A DNA stretch of 64,000 bases from Pandoraea norimbergensis (GTDB taxonomy: Bacteria > Pseudomonadota > Gammaproteobacteria > Burkholderiales > Burkholderiaceae). Position 1 is the first letter of the stretch, and every line of letters begins with the position of its first letter. This document shows positions 10,716 through 19,150 of the stretch, in pieces. The notes below the pieces were generated by a model. It did not search any database. It had not been told where the DNA came from and saw nothing but the letters and a program-made list of their open reading frames with translations. Location: positions 1 to 64,000 of the forward strand of contig NZ_CP013480.3 of assembly GCF_001465545.3 (NCBI RefSeq), read 5' to 3'. The position numbers were made by a program, and so were the translations under genes.

Positions 10716-12157
10716 TGTAGGAGTATCTGCATGAGCGCGTGTTTCAGCCGATCACGAAGCTCAGTGGTAATTTTCTCGCCTTCTTCTAGCCTTGCGAGGA
10801 GGTCTGCTGGTTCGTCGAGCTTGTCGACGCTGTTATATGGATTCCTAATTGCAATATTGTAATTTCGAGTCTCGATCTCCGCTAGGCCAATTCTCCAGGC
10901 CACGTCGCTTTCCGCGCGATTTCTCCGATCCGGTCCGCCCCACCATCGAACGCAATCGTTCAAGTGATCTTCTTTAATTGGTTTGGACATTGAGTAGGCT
11001 TTCTGTCCGTCCGGAATGCGAAGCTCGTAGAACCAAATCTCGCGGGTTGGTTTGCCTTTGTCAAAAAAGAGCAAGTTCGTCCCAACGCTGGCGTAAGGCT
11101 TAAAAACGCTGTCAGGCAACCGCACGATCGTGTGTAAGTCGCATTGCTCTAGGAGTGCCTTCTTAAGACGGCGTTTGATCCCGTCTCCAAAAAGCAACCC
11201 GTCTGGTAGAACGACTGCAGCCCGGCCTCCAGGTTTCAGAAGCCGCATGTAAAGAGCCAAAAAGAGATCGGCAGATTCTTTTGTTCGAAATTCTATAGGG
11301 AAGTTTTGCTCTATTCCTTCTTCGATTTGCCCCCCAAAGGGAGGATTAGAGAGGATGACATCTACTTCATCTCTTCTTGTATAGGATTCATACGGCCTGG
11401 CGAGCGCGTTACCATGAATTACAAATCCTGGATCCTCAACGCCATGGAGTAGCATATTCGTGACGCAGAGCATGTGAGGGAGTTGCTTTAGTTCCACTGC
11501 GCGTAACCCTGCCTGGAGGGTTCGTTCATCATCTGGCGTTTTGACAAAGCGCCTCATGTGCCGAATCGAGCATGTAAGAAATCCACCAGTCCCGCACGAC
11601 GGATCCAAAATGGTCTCGCCTAGTTGCGGATTTATTCTCCCCACCATAAACGCAGTTATGGCGCGTGGAGTATAAAACTCGCCTGCGTGCCCCGCGGCTT
11701 GGAGGTCGTTAAGAAGTTGTTCGTATATGTCACCAAAGTGTTTTCGTTCGGCTATGTCGTTGAAATCAACTTCGTTGATTTTTTTAATAACCTGCCGCAT
11801 CAGTTTTCCGGACTTCATGTAGTTGAATGCATCTTCAAAAACGGCATTCACCACTCGGGCTTGCTTTTTGTTGCGTGGCAACGATTTTAGTGCGGGAAAA
11901 AGTTCTCCGTTGACGAAGCTGATTAAATCAGATTCATCATTTAAAGATTCGCTCTTTGCCCAATTTTTCCATCGAAACTTCGTTGGAATGGTTGATCTGT
12001 AATGCGAATTCTCATTTTTTAATTGTTGTTCTTGGTCGTCGATAATTTTCAGAAAGAACATCCAGCACAGCTGTGACAGACGTTGAGCATCTCCGTCGAT
12101 GCCCGGGTCTTTCCACATGATATCTTGGATTGATTTAATAACACTTCGAATCGACAT
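10712..12157 (-). CDS. hsdM: Type I restriction-modification N6-adenine methyltransferase subunit
   Basis: A 481-residue HsdM. The N-terminal helical domain (about 1-140) is followed by the methylase fold. The SAM-binding motif I, DPSCGTGGF, lies at about 185-193 and the catalytic motif IV, NPPF, at 271-274, which together indicate N6-adenine methylation. It is the first gene of the operon. The 154 bases upstream (12158-12311) are AT-rich around 12160-12175 and probably hold its promoter on the minus strand. The XRE gene upstream has the same orientation. No hsdR is present in the operon or elsewhere in the window, so restriction must depend on the AAA/HNH pair or on an R subunit elsewhere. 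Confidence 0.93.
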   Translation of the reverse strand: MSIRSVIKSIQDIMWKDPGIDGDAQRLSQLCWMFFLKIIDDQEQQLKNENSHYRSTIPTKFRWKNWAKSESLNDESDLISFVNGELFPALKSLPRNKKQARVVNAVFEDAFNYMKSGKLMRQVIKKINEVDFNDIAERKHFGDIYEQLLNDLQAAGHAGEFYTPRAITAFMVGRINPQLGETILDPSCGTGGFLTCSIRHMRRFVKTPDDERTLQAGLRAVELKQLPHMLCVTNMLLHGVEDPGFVIHGNALARPYESYTRRDEVDVILSNPPFGGQIEEGIEQNFPIEFRTKESADLFLALYMRLLKPGGRAAVVLPDGLLFGDGIKRRLKKALLEQCDLHTIVRLPDSVFKPYASVGTNLLFFDKGKPTREIWFYELRIPDGQKAYSMSKPIKEDHLNDCVRWWGGPDRRNRAESDVAWRIGLAEIETRNYNIAIRNPYNSVDKLDEPADLLARLEEGEKITTELRDRLKHALMQILLQ

Positions 12158-12311
12158 GGTTAATTAATAATAAACCTTCGGGTTGCGAGAAAAAATTTGT
12201 GGGCCTGATTGACAGGTCACGCTCATTCTTCATCGCAGTTTTGAGCCTGGTGAAGTCCATGTGCAGCGCGGAAGGCGATCTGCTACAGGGCGTTTCTCGA
12301 GGCGGGGATGC

Positions 12312-12545
12312 TTAGTCAGACTGCCCAGTCAGCAGATCCACGACATCGGAACCGAGCGTGGAGGCCAAAGTGGCAAGTACCTGCAACGATGGATTTCCGA
12401 TCTCTCGCTCAAGTTGGCTTACGTAACTCCGGTCTACGTGTGCACGTACGCTCAGCTGTTCTTGTGACAAGCCGGCTCTCTTGCGTAGGTTCTTGAGGTT
12501 TGACGCGAGATCTTGCCGCAGCTTTTCGTAGCAACGATGTGCCAT
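12312..12545 (-). CDS. Small XRE-family regulator, likely controller of the hsd operon
   Basis: A 77-residue protein that is almost only a Cro/CI-type helix-turn-helix (LSQEQLSVRAHVDRSYVSQLEREIGNPS region), the size and form of restriction-modification controller (C) proteins. It lies 154 bases upstream of hsdM in the same direction. The start has a GAGGA ribosome site and is preceded by a strong palindrome that contains a perfect -10 hexamer, so it very likely autoregulates. Control of hsdM is an inference from position. Confidence 0.85.
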   Translation of the reverse strand: MAHRCYEKLRQDLASNLKNLRKRAGLSQEQLSVRAHVDRSYVSQLEREIGNPSLQVLATLASTLGSDVVDLLTGQSD

Positions 12546-12563
12546 TCAATCCTCATTGGGTGA

Positions 12564-12595
12564 GCAAATGTGTGGATTATAGTCCACACATTTGC
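12564..12595 (-). promoter_or_regulatory. Palindromic operator overlapping the promoter of the small XRE gene
   Basis: Two perfect 13-base arms (GCAAATGTGTGGA and TCCACACATTTGC) flank a 6-base centre. On the minus strand the centre gives TATAAT at 12576-12581, an ideal -10 hexamer placed about 31 bases before the XRE start codon. Binding here would block RNA polymerase directly. No convincing -35 hexamer is seen, consistent with an activated or weak promoter. Confidence 0.75.
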
Positions 12596-12762
12596 CCCGT
12601 GGTCGGTGTTAGTGCATCTCCGTCGCCTGTGAGTTGAGGGTCCCCCGACGCGTTATGGAAAACAGAGACTGAAAAGGGTAGCCGTTGATTACTTGAGTGG
12701 TCGATCTCCGTGCAGATGATCCAAATAAATGATTTTTTTTCAATCGCGAACAATCAAAGAAA

Positions 12763-12793
12763 AATAGTGATTTTTTACAAAAATATCACTATT
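12763..12793. promoter_or_regulatory. AT-rich inverted repeat upstream of the second XRE gene
   Basis: The 335-base gap between the two XRE genes is very AT-rich in its right part. It contains the 9-bp inverted repeat AATAGTGAT / ATCACTATT (12763-12771 and 12785-12793) around a 13-base spacer, about 90 bases upstream of the divergent XRE gene. It is a candidate operator, or a promoter-proximal hairpin. Apart from the operator at 12564-12595, nothing else is seen in the gap. Confidence 0.45.
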
Positions 12794-12880
12794 CGGATAA
12801 GCGAATTTTGATTTTGCAAAGGACGAATATTCTAGGTACGCTCCGTAACATTGATCATCAACAAATGCGAGACGAGTGTT

Positions 12881-13288
12881 ATGAGCGCGCTCGGCGATTT
12901 CATTCGAGCTAGAAGGAAGAAATTAGGCCTAACGCAGACGGCGTTGGCTGCGCGTGTCGGCGTGGACGACACATATGTAAGCGCCGTCGAAACCGGTAAA
13001 CGCACTCCGGATGGCGAGCAATTCCTGGAGTTGGTAGCAGCAGCGCTTGAGCTTAATGATGACCTCAAGCGTGATCTAGCTGCCGCCGCTCGCAGATCTC
13101 AGCGCATCTTTCGACTGCCAGCCGAAATCTCGGTGCACAAGCACGAGGTTCTTCGAGCACTGGCGATGGACATCAAACTTTCCGACGACGATATGAGTGC
13201 ATTTGCCGCGATCCACGCTGCGCTTGCGCGCAGCCGGACGTCGGAAGCGGTGGATACCCAAGAATCCACGATAGGAGGTCCTATGTAA
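12881..13288 (+). CDS. XRE-family transcriptional regulator
   Basis: A 135-residue protein with an N-terminal Cro/CI helix-turn-helix (RARRKKLGLTQTALAARVGVDD and the following YVSAVETGKRTP, about residues 8-45). A helical C-terminal half of unknown fold follows. I chose the ATG at 12881, giving MSALGDFIRARRKK, because that is the usual start of such proteins. An in-frame TTG at 12851 would add ten unlikely residues. It is divergent from the small XRE gene and the hsd operon. The last codons read GGAGGTCCTATGTAA, so a Shine-Dalgarno-like sequence precedes an ATG followed immediately by the stop. A hairpin follows. Confidence 0.8.
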   Translation: MSALGDFIRARRKKLGLTQTALAARVGVDDTYVSAVETGKRTPDGEQFLELVAAALELNDDLKRDLAAAARRSQRIFRLPAEISVHKHEVLRALAMDIKLSDDDMSAFAAIHAALARSRTSEAVDTQESTIGGPM

Positions 13289-13291
13289 CGA

Positions 13292-13327
13292 AAAAGCGCC
13301 ACAAACCGGAAGGCTTGAAGCGCTTTT
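13292..13327 (+). terminator. Probable terminator after XRE gene
   Basis: An 8-bp stem, AAAAGCGC / GCGCTTTT, with a 20-base loop begins 4 bases after the XRE stop. The T-rich arm acts as the tail. The loop is larger than usual. Confidence 0.5.
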
Positions 13328-13563
13328 CGGGTCCGAATCGACGAAGACTCAGCTCCTAGACAAAGCCAAGTCTCCGCCTCTTCGACCCTAGCGTCAAGCC
13401 CTTCTTTTCCTCTTCAGTTTGCACCTGGAGGGATTTGATCAATTCCGATCGAATCCTTGACCGCGTTCGTCCGCAATTCCATACGCTCCCGCGCGGTAAT
13501 TGTCGGAACCGAGGTGCAAACCAACCACGTGAGCGTCATATCGAGACGCGACGGAGAGAGCTC

Positions 13564-13735
13564 GTGCCTAGAAAATCGAAGACCGCTATTTCCCCTCCTT
13601 TAACACGCCGCCCGCGCCGGATCGTTACAGTCTCGGGCCGAGGCGTTCGAGGGCGATTCCCCAGCAGAAAGGCCCCAAAGCCTCTGCAGTTTGAAAGCCT
13701 GGTCGAAGAGATGATGCTGCTCGTTGCCGAAGTGG
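13564..13735 (+). pseudogene. Truncated TnsA-like endonuclease N-terminus
   Basis: From a GTG at 13564, preceded by GGAGAGAGCTC, the reading frame gives about 57 residues before the IS boundary. The core, RRIVTVSGRGVRGRFPSRK and then PLQFESLVEEMMLLVAE, matches my memory of the N-terminal pattern of TnsA-type transposon endonucleases (RKIVTRS..VRG.FPS...... ESLLE). The catalytic part and the rest are missing because the IS21 element begins at about 13736, and the frame stops inside the IS at 13758. The family call rests on about 45 residues. Confidence 0.5.
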
Positions 13736-13807
13736 TGTTGATTTTCACCAAATCTTGACCCGGGATTTTCATCGAAATTTAACCCACCCCCAATCAGCCT
13801 AGTACAT

Positions 13808-14605
13808 CTACTTCTGTGTGGATAAGTCGTCATTTTCCGTGCCCTTGGGGGCCTTTTTCCGCGATACCCGAGACTTGGCCGAACTGGTCTTGAAACGCCA
13901 GGAATCGTTGCCCGTTTCTACGATGTGGCAGTGATGCGTCACCCGGTCGAGCAGCGCAGTTGTCATCTTTGCGTCCCCGAATACGCTGGCCCATTCGCTA
14001 AAGCTCAGATTCGTCGTTATCGCCACGCTGGTGTGCTCGTACAGCTTCGAGAGCAGATGAAATAGCAGTGCACCGCCCGTCTGGCTGAATGGCAGGTAGC
14101 CCAGCTCATCGAGGATCACCATATCCACGTACATCAGCTTGTGCGCTATTTGGCCTTGCTTGCCGATAGCCTTCTCTTGCTCCAGCGCGTTCGTCAGTTC
14201 CACTGTCGAAAAGTACCTAACTCGCTTGCCTTGGCGCTGCACCGCTTGGATGCCTATCGCAGTCGCCAAATGCGTCTTGCCGGTACCGGGCCCGCCGATA
14301 AACACCACGTTGTGTGCGCTGGAGAGAAACGCCAGGTCATGTAGTTCTCGCACCAGCATTTCATCTACGTGCGCTTGGTCGAAATCGAATCCGGTGAGAT
14401 CGCGATGTGCCGGGAAACGAGCCGCAGTCATTTGATAGGCAATAGATCGGACTTGGCGCTCTGCCGTCTCAGCCATCAGCAGTTGCTTCATGAAACGCTC
14501 CGGATCAAACTCCGTGTGCCTGGATTGTGCGAGCAGCTCCGGCCAACTGCTTGCCATGCCGTGCAACTTCAAACCCTTGAGCTGAGCTGTAATGTCATTA
14601 GACAT
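13808..14605 (-). CDS. istB: IS21 helper ATPase IstB
   Basis: A 265-residue AAA+ ATPase of the DnaC/IstB type, with P-loop GGPGTGKTH, Walker [11 protein letters not shown] and the arginine-containing sensor region near [10 protein letters not shown]. IstB forms ATP-dependent oligomers that load the IstA transposase on target DNA. The start was set at [11 protein letters not shown], preceded by GGAGAATCGCC. A six-residue upstream extension is also open. It overlaps the end of istA by 8 bases, the usual coupling of this pair. Confidence 0.95.
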   Translation of the reverse strand: MSNDITAQLKGLKLHGMASSWPELLAQSRHTEFDPERFMKQLLMAETAERQVRSIAYQMTAARFPAHRDLTGFDFDQAHVDEMLVRELHDLAFLSSAHNVVFIGGPGTGKTHLATAIGIQAVQRQGKRVRYFSTVELTNALEQEKAIGKQGQIAHKLMYVDMVILDELGYLPFSQTGGALLFHLLSKLYEHTSVAITTNLSFSEWASVFGDAKMTTALLDRVTHHCHIVETGNDSWRFKTSSAKSRVSRKKAPKGTENDDLSTQK

Positions 14606-16112
14606 GGCGATTCTCCGGGGCATTGGGCCTTAGGCTCTCATAGCGATCGACATCCGCTGAGGGCTCTTCGGTCAGGTGCAGTTTGGTTGGTGCGGGCAGT
14701 AACGGCCCGACTGGCGTTTTGAGCCGGCCCAGCACATTGATGACATGCTCGGCACTCGGCCGACCTGACTCCAATGACATTTTTACGGCAGTCAGCACAG
14801 CGTCTAAACCGTGGTCACGTACTGCCGCTAGTACTTGCGTCATAACCCGGTCGCCACCGGGATGCTTGAGCAAGTAATGCTGTAAGCGCTGCAGCGGCAC
14901 CGGCATCGTCGCAAACGGTGCTCCGTTGCGCAGTGCACCGGGTTTTCGCTCCACCAAGTCGATGTAGTGGCGCCAATCGTAAAAAGTGAGGTATCGATCA
15001 AAGCTACGCTCATGTCGGGCGACTTCTTGCCCTTCGGAAACGATGCTCAGATATGTCGGGTAGCAGCGCACGCTAACGACCTGATTGGTCAGATTCGATG
15101 GCACGCTGTAGCGATTGCGTTGGAAGTGAATCAGGCTCGTTGAGGAGACGCGTAGCGTCTGCTCAACATATCCATCAAATGGCTTAGGGTTGGGCATCAA
15201 CTTCGTGCGCTCATCTTGCAACGCGTCAGCAATGGTGAGCTCAGGCCACTGCGGGTGTTTGCCTTGCCACGCGCATAGGCATTGGTCGGCAACCCACTCG
15301 TTGAGCGTCGCAAGTGTTTCCCATCGATGCTCGGCCGCTTCATGCCAAATCTGTCGTCGCCGATCTTGCACGTTCTTCTCGACGATACCTTTCTCCCAAC
15401 CGGCAGCGCGATTGCAGAATTCGGGCTCAAAGAGGTAGTGGCCACACATCGCCTCGAAGCGGGCGTTGATCGCTCGCTCTTTGCCTCGGCCGACCTTGTC
15501 GACCGCAGTCTTCATGTTGTCGTAAATCCCTCGCCGAGGCACGCCACCAAATGCTGCAAAAGCTCGAGCATGTGCGTCGAATAGCATCTCATGGCTCTGC
15601 GTGGGATAGGCAACCAACCAGAATGCGCGACTGGCGTTGAGTTTGACGTGGGCGACCTCGAGCCGCCGGCGCAAGCCTCCCACGAAGGCATACTCGCAGC
15701 TCCAATCAAACTGGAACGCCTCACCCGGATCGAAAGCCAACGGCACGTAAGCTTTGGTGCGTGGTGCCTGGGATTGCGTCTCGTGCCAGTGCCGCACGAA
15801 GGCGCTCACTCGTGCGTAGCTGCCGGCGTAGCCCTGTGCATGGATTGCCTCAAACATGAAGCGAGCGGTACGGCGATCACGCTTTGGCCGATGGCTGTCG
15901 GTGCGTAACCAGCAGCTCAATTGCTCCGCCCACTCATCGATGACGCTGGGGCTGATTCGCTTGGGGTAATGGGGTTCGACCGCATCGGTCTGGCGCAGCC
16001 AGCTGCGAATCGTGTTTCGGGACAGGCCCGTGCGTCGCGCAATCTCTCGCAGCGGTACCTTCTCGCGGAAATACATCCGCCTGATCTTGGCTAGCATGCC
16101 CACCGTGATCAC
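14598..16112 (-). CDS. istA: IS21 transposase IstA
   Basis: The 504-residue transposase has an N-terminal helix-turn-helix ([22 protein letters not shown], residues about 15-37) and an rve/RNase-H DDE domain ([14 protein letters not shown] then [12 protein letters not shown], followed by the catalytic Glu region with GIVEKNVQ). The C-terminal Mu-like domain is complete. Length is normal for IS21 IstA, so the element looks intact and possibly active. It is transcribed with istB toward the left end. Confidence 0.95.
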   Translation of the reverse strand: MITVGMLAKIRRMYFREKVPLREIARRTGLSRNTIRSWLRQTDAVEPHYPKRISPSVIDEWAEQLSCWLRTDSHRPKRDRRTARFMFEAIHAQGYAGSYARVSAFVRHWHETQSQAPRTKAYVPLAFDPGEAFQFDWSCEYAFVGGLRRRLEVAHVKLNASRAFWLVAYPTQSHEMLFDAHARAFAAFGGVPRRGIYDNMKTAVDKVGRGKERAINARFEAMCGHYLFEPEFCNRAAGWEKGIVEKNVQDRRRQIWHEAAEHRWETLATLNEWVADQCLCAWQGKHPQWPELTIADALQDERTKLMPNPKPFDGYVEQTLRVSSTSLIHFQRNRYSVPSNLTNQVVSVRCYPTYLSIVSEGQEVARHERSFDRYLTFYDWRHYIDLVERKPGALRNGAPFATMPVPLQRLQHYLLKHPGGDRVMTQVLAAVRDHGLDAVLTAVKMSLESGRPSAEHVINVLGRLKTPVGPLLPAPTKLHLTEEPSADVDRYESLRPNAPENRHV

Positions 16113-16217
16113 CTTGGTATCTCCTGCTCAAAGGTTGAGCAGGACATTGAATCACGTGGGTCAATTTTCGATGAAAACTACACCCCTCAAAGGGTCAGTT
16201 CTTGGTGCACATCAACA

Positions 16218-16817
16218 CTTATGTTCTCCGCGTTCCAGATGGGCTTTGATCACCCCATGCTGATCGATCAAAACGCGTCGTAAACCGAAACCTGCGGGAC
16301 CACCTTGCCGGTACCCCAGCTCGATTAGTCGACACTGTCCAGCGAAAACTTTCGCTGATAACTCTCGACTATATTCACCTGCCATCGCCCGCTTAACGCC
16401 CTTTACGATAGTGGAGACGGGAGATCCATCGTTCTCGAATTGCTCTGCACAGTACAACACTTGTATGCCAGCGCGGCGGCACAAGTACTCGTAATACGCA
16501 CTTTCGTCTGAATCTTGAAATCGTCCCCATCGACTAACGTCGTAGACGAGAATAGTGTCGAAATCCGCCCTCTCGTTTTCGACGTCGCTGATGAGCTCCT
16601 GCAGCGCTTGCCTACCGTCAATCTTCAAGCCGCTCTTGCCCTCGTCAGCGTAGGTCCGGACGATCGTGAGCCCACGTTGCGTTGCGTATTCTCGGATTCG
16701 CTCACGCTGATTTTCTGTCGAGTATTGCTGATGCTCGGTGGACATGCGCACGTACTCCGCCGCGTGCAGACGTTCTCCCGGTGTTGGCGCTGATGGAGTT
16801 TTTCGATCGGACGACAT
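16218..16817 (-). pseudogene. Large serine recombinase, 3' end cut off by IS21
   Basis: About 200 residues remain of what is normally a recombinase of about 500 residues or more. The resolvase catalytic domain is present: AAEYVRMSTEHQQYSTENQ with the nucleophile serine, YADEGKSGL, and ILVYDVSRWGR. The start of the recombinase domain (FGLRRVLIDQHG) follows. The frame then meets the IS end, where codons GAA CAT AAG TGT TGA create an abrupt EHKC-stop. The TGTTGA is the IS terminus itself. Such recombinases move integrative elements, so this is a relic of the island's mobility gene. The lost 3' part is not on the other side of the IS. Confidence 0.85.
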
Positions 16818-16926
16818 GACTTGGTTCCAACACCATAACCATGCAACGATTGCTCGCAGTTCCTGCGTATAGCGGGATCGACGGCGAGCGGCTATGAAAT
16901 CACATTAGCAGACACACCGCGAAAAT

Positions 16927-17391
16927 TTACTGGTCATCTCTTTGCAAGCCTGACGTGATCCCTCGCAAGGCTCGAACGGCGGTTATCTGTACAAGGTATT
17001 CGTCCATATTTGCAAAGTCATAAGCGCCAACGAATTTAATCAGGTACAGGCCCTCCAGTAGTTCGACAGAGACGGGTGACGCGTCCATTTTTGCAATCGC
17101 GGATGTGTGATGTTCTGAGTTCCGTATCCGTTGAAGCTCCCTGTTACGTTGGCAATATTCGGGATGCGATCGACGATAATTTCGCCAATAATCGGGGTGT
17201 CGGGCCTGCCAGTCTGACTGGGCGCGCTGCTGGTTGACCAGATAGTCAGAATCGGTGTGCAACTTCCGCTTGTGCCACTCGTAACGCCGTTGCCGTTGGC
17301 AGACCGCGGAGGAGCAGTAGCGTTGATCGGGTATGTTTGGGCGCGGGGTGAAATCTGCGCCACAGTAAACGCAGCGTCGGCTTGCTCTCAT
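16927..17391 (-). CDS. Zinc-finger-like hypothetical protein
   Basis: A 154-residue protein starting at an ATG with a CGGAG ribosome site 6 bases upstream. A GTG eleven codons further up (17424) is also open. The N-terminus has a zinc-ribbon-like cysteine set, CVYCGADF followed by YCSSAVCQ. The middle is rich in Arg/Trp/Tyr with repeated HPxYWRNYRRSHPEY-type segments that look nucleic-acid binding. I recall similar proteins encoded beside element recombinases, as this one is. Function is unknown. It is 109 bases upstream of the truncated recombinase and in the same direction. Confidence 0.65.
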   Translation of the reverse strand: MRASRRCVYCGADFTPRPNIPDQRYCSSAVCQRQRRYEWHKRKLHTDSDYLVNQQRAQSDWQARHPDYWRNYRRSHPEYCQRNRELQRIRNSEHHTSAIAKMDASPVSVELLEGLYLIKFVGAYDFANMDEYLVQITAVRALRGITSGLQRDDQ

Positions 17392-17489
17392 GATTTGCTC
17401 CGTGTGCCCCGTCGCGGATGGCACCAGAGACTAGGCCTCGAGCCGCGAACTACTTCGCTGTTTCAAACTTTGTGTCGAGGAGCTGCGCC

Positions 17490-17723
17490 ATGCCTGCAAT
17501 CAGCAGAGTTTACCGTGGCTGCGAAATGGAAATTTCAATCGACGAAGACCCTTCGATGTGGAGAATCACGATAGTGATTACCCCGCTTGACGGGGTTGAG
17601 CTCATCACGCCGTTTGAGGTCAAGCACATGAAGCTGCCCAAGGAGGATACGTTGCCCATAATCCGAGCAATGCTCATTTCTGAAGCATGCCTCGCAATTG
17701 ACGATCGAATTGTGGGCGGCTAG
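17490..17723 (+). CDS. Small hypothetical protein
   Basis: A 77-residue acidic alpha/beta protein that I do not recognise. The start at 17490 is supported by AGGAG at 17478-17482 with 7-base spacing. An internal ATG at 17526 (MEISIDEDPSMW) is an alternative. It is divergent from the zinc-finger gene and is followed by a repeat copy and a terminator. Confidence 0.5.
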   Translation: MPAISRVYRGCEMEISIDEDPSMWRITIVITPLDGVELITPFEVKHMKLPKEDTLPIIRAMLISEACLAIDDRIVGG

Positions 17724-17782
17724 CGAGGAACCAAATCACGGGGGGCAGTAGTCCCGTCGAGAGGTGAGTGTGCGTCAGCTTT

Positions 17783-17850
17783 GGCGCCACAGTTCTGCGA
17801 CTGTGCGACGAAGTTGACGCGACTGACATACCGCCGTGCCAAAGCAGTAA
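17783..17850. repeat. Intergenic repeat, copy 2
   Basis: The sequence GGCGCCACAGTTCTGCGACT and the next 45 bases align with 5668-5735 after gyrB: GGCGCCACA, TGCGACT, CGAC, GCGACTG and a GCC-AAGC block recur in the same order. The left half of the 29-base inverted repeat is absent here. The gap 17724-18185 otherwise contains only the terminator at 17879. No other feature is seen in it. Confidence 0.5.
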
Positions 17851-17878
17851 CCCTTTGGCGGCGTGCGAAGGAGAATAG

Positions 17879-17895
17879 GCCTTGATATTCAAGGC
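17879..17895 (+). terminator. Rho-independent terminator
   Basis: A 7-bp stem, GCCTTGA / TCAAGGC, with a 3-base loop is followed by TTTTTTCTTTTTC. It is the same hairpin type (core CCTTGA-TCAAGG) that follows repeat copy 3 at 19031. Confidence 0.8.
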
Positions 17896-18185
17896 TTTTT
17901 TCTTTTTCGGCGATTATCTAATGGACGATGCCAGTTATCGCCTAAAGCGGGCAACGTCCTAGAGCCCAATCCGAGTCTGCACTAAGCGCTCGACAGGCCG
18001 CTTCTGATAGCACAAAGGCGGGAAGTCGCGTAAAATCCTAAACCCGCGCACTGCGGCTCAAAGACAAACCGGCGAGTCGGCAGGGGGCGAATTTTCGTCA
18101 CATCGTTACTACCAGCATGCAGTTTCCGCCATCCGGTGGGGCCGGCTTCAGAACGGCGTCCACCGTCTCATAAAAAGGACCCGTT

Positions 18186-18563
18186 TTGGACAATAAGCTT
18201 CGCAAAACTATTGAAAATCTAGTGCGGCTCGACGCCGAACATCGCCATCGTGAAGACGACGAGTATCCCGAAGTCATCACGTTTGGAGGCAACGACTCCT
18301 CGGGCGCGAAGGCCGTTGCCTCCGTCCTTCGCAGTAGCCCCAATCCCACCATCGCTGTTCTCGAAAGGCTTACCAAGCCCGAACTGGCCTACATCATGGC
18401 CTTGATGTATTTCGGTCGGGGCGACGCCGGTGATGATTTTCAAAGGGCGCGCAAACTCGCCGCCGCTGAAATGAACGCGACAGCCGTTCTGTATTTGGCG
18501 CAAAAGCCTTTGTCGAAGTATCTGCCCGACGGTATCGAGCGTCTCAAGCGGCTGGGGCTGTAG
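18186..18563 (+). CDS. DUF3775-like hypothetical protein
   Basis: A 125-residue protein starting at TTG with an AAGGA ribosome site (18175-18179) 6 bases upstream. The segment LTKPELAYIMALMYFGRGD and the following LYLAQKPLSKYLPDGIERL resemble the short DUF3775 family (L-x-x-E-L-x-x-x-x-A-L-x-W-x-G-R-G pattern and a YL..KP..YL..GL ending). No function is known for that family. It lies alone in the island's right part. Confidence 0.6.
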   Translation: MDNKLRKTIENLVRLDAEHRHREDDEYPEVITFGGNDSSGAKAVASVLRSSPNPTIAVLERLTKPELAYIMALMYFGRGDAGDDFQRARKLAAAEMNATAVLYLAQKPLSKYLPDGIERLKRLGL

Positions 18564-18764
18564 CATTGGAGACAGCTTCACTTCGTCCGTCCGTGAGATT
18601 TTCGTTCTGCGTGACCCGAGCGTTCCCTTTGATTTCAACACATCGTAATCGCCCGTCTCCCAACACACGACCTAAGCGGCGATGAAGGGTGGAAGTGAGA
18701 CCCGCGGAGTCGCGCCGCAACGAGGCGTCGAACGAGTCGCAGCGTCAACATCCGCTTCAGGCGG

Positions 18765-18848
18765 ATGTGCGACTACTGTGGCGGTCCGGTAGGCCAGTCG
18801 CAAAAATTTTGGGTCTGCTGTCGGCCCACCTATTGGCGCTTACGGTAA
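18765..18848 (+). CDS. Very short Cys-rich ORF
   Basis: An ATG at 18765 opens a 27-residue frame starting MCDYCGG and containing VCCRPTYWRLR before TAA. Two CxxC/CC pairs resemble a mini zinc ribbon and recall the N-terminus of the protein at 16927. No ribosome site is clear. The frame is open upstream to 18699 without a start, so it may be a gene fragment. The rest of the 18564-19150 gap holds only the repeat copy 3 and the terminator at 19031. Confidence 0.25.
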   Translation: MCDYCGGPVGQSQKFWVCCRPTYWRLR

Positions 18849-18909
18849 TAACTCATTGTTTTTATTAAACTCGTAGTCGCGTCGTCTTTGGCGCCCTACG
18901 CATCCCCAA

Positions 18910-18938
18910 GGCGCCAGAGTGTGTGCAACTGGCGCCAC
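18910..18938. repeat. Intergenic repeat, copy 3 (right edge of island)
   Basis: This 29-base unit (GGCGCCAGAGT...ACTGGCGCCAC) differs from 5647-5675 at three positions only and keeps the GGCGCCA/TGGCGCC inverted repeat. The bases before it (GCATCCCC) also resemble those before copy 1 (GCATCCC). The two copies are direct repeats 13,263 bases apart, bracketing the low-GC region. Confidence 0.6.
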
Positions 18939-19030
18939 CGTTTCACGACGGTTCGACGTAACGACAATGCAGGTGCAATTGGCCTGCTTTGGTATCGAAC
19001 CGGTAAGACATAAGCGGGACGGAAATTGAA

Positions 19031-19054
19031 AAGGCCTTGATCATTCAAGGCCTT
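19031..19054 (+). terminator. Rho-independent terminator upstream of the permease
   Basis: A perfect 10-bp stem, AAGGCCTTGA / TCAAGGCCTT, with a TCAT loop is followed by TTCT. It lies at the right edge of the island. Confidence 0.75.
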
Positions 19055-19150
19055 TTCTGTATCTGGACGCAATGATCGTTTCGCGTTGATCGCTGCACAT
19101 CGATCACGTCAAATCGATCAGATCACATCAATCACCAAAGGAACAAGACG

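Larger units (their letters stand above)
13736..16217 (-). mobile_element. IS21-family insertion sequence (about 2.48 kb)
   Basis: The element carries istA and istB and has TG/CA-type ends. The left end reads TGTTGATTTTCACCAA and the right end, read inward on the opposite strand, reads TGTTGATGTGCACCAA. These terminal repeats match at about 20 of 26 positions including the TGACCC block. A second inner repeat (TTTTCATCGAAA...CCCAC) lies about 25-30 bases further in at both ends, as expected for IS21 multiple terminal repeats. The flanks (left AGTGG, right CTTAT) show no target duplication. The two genes on either side are both truncated and unrelated, so the IS sits at a deletion or rearrangement junction. 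Confidence 0.85.
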
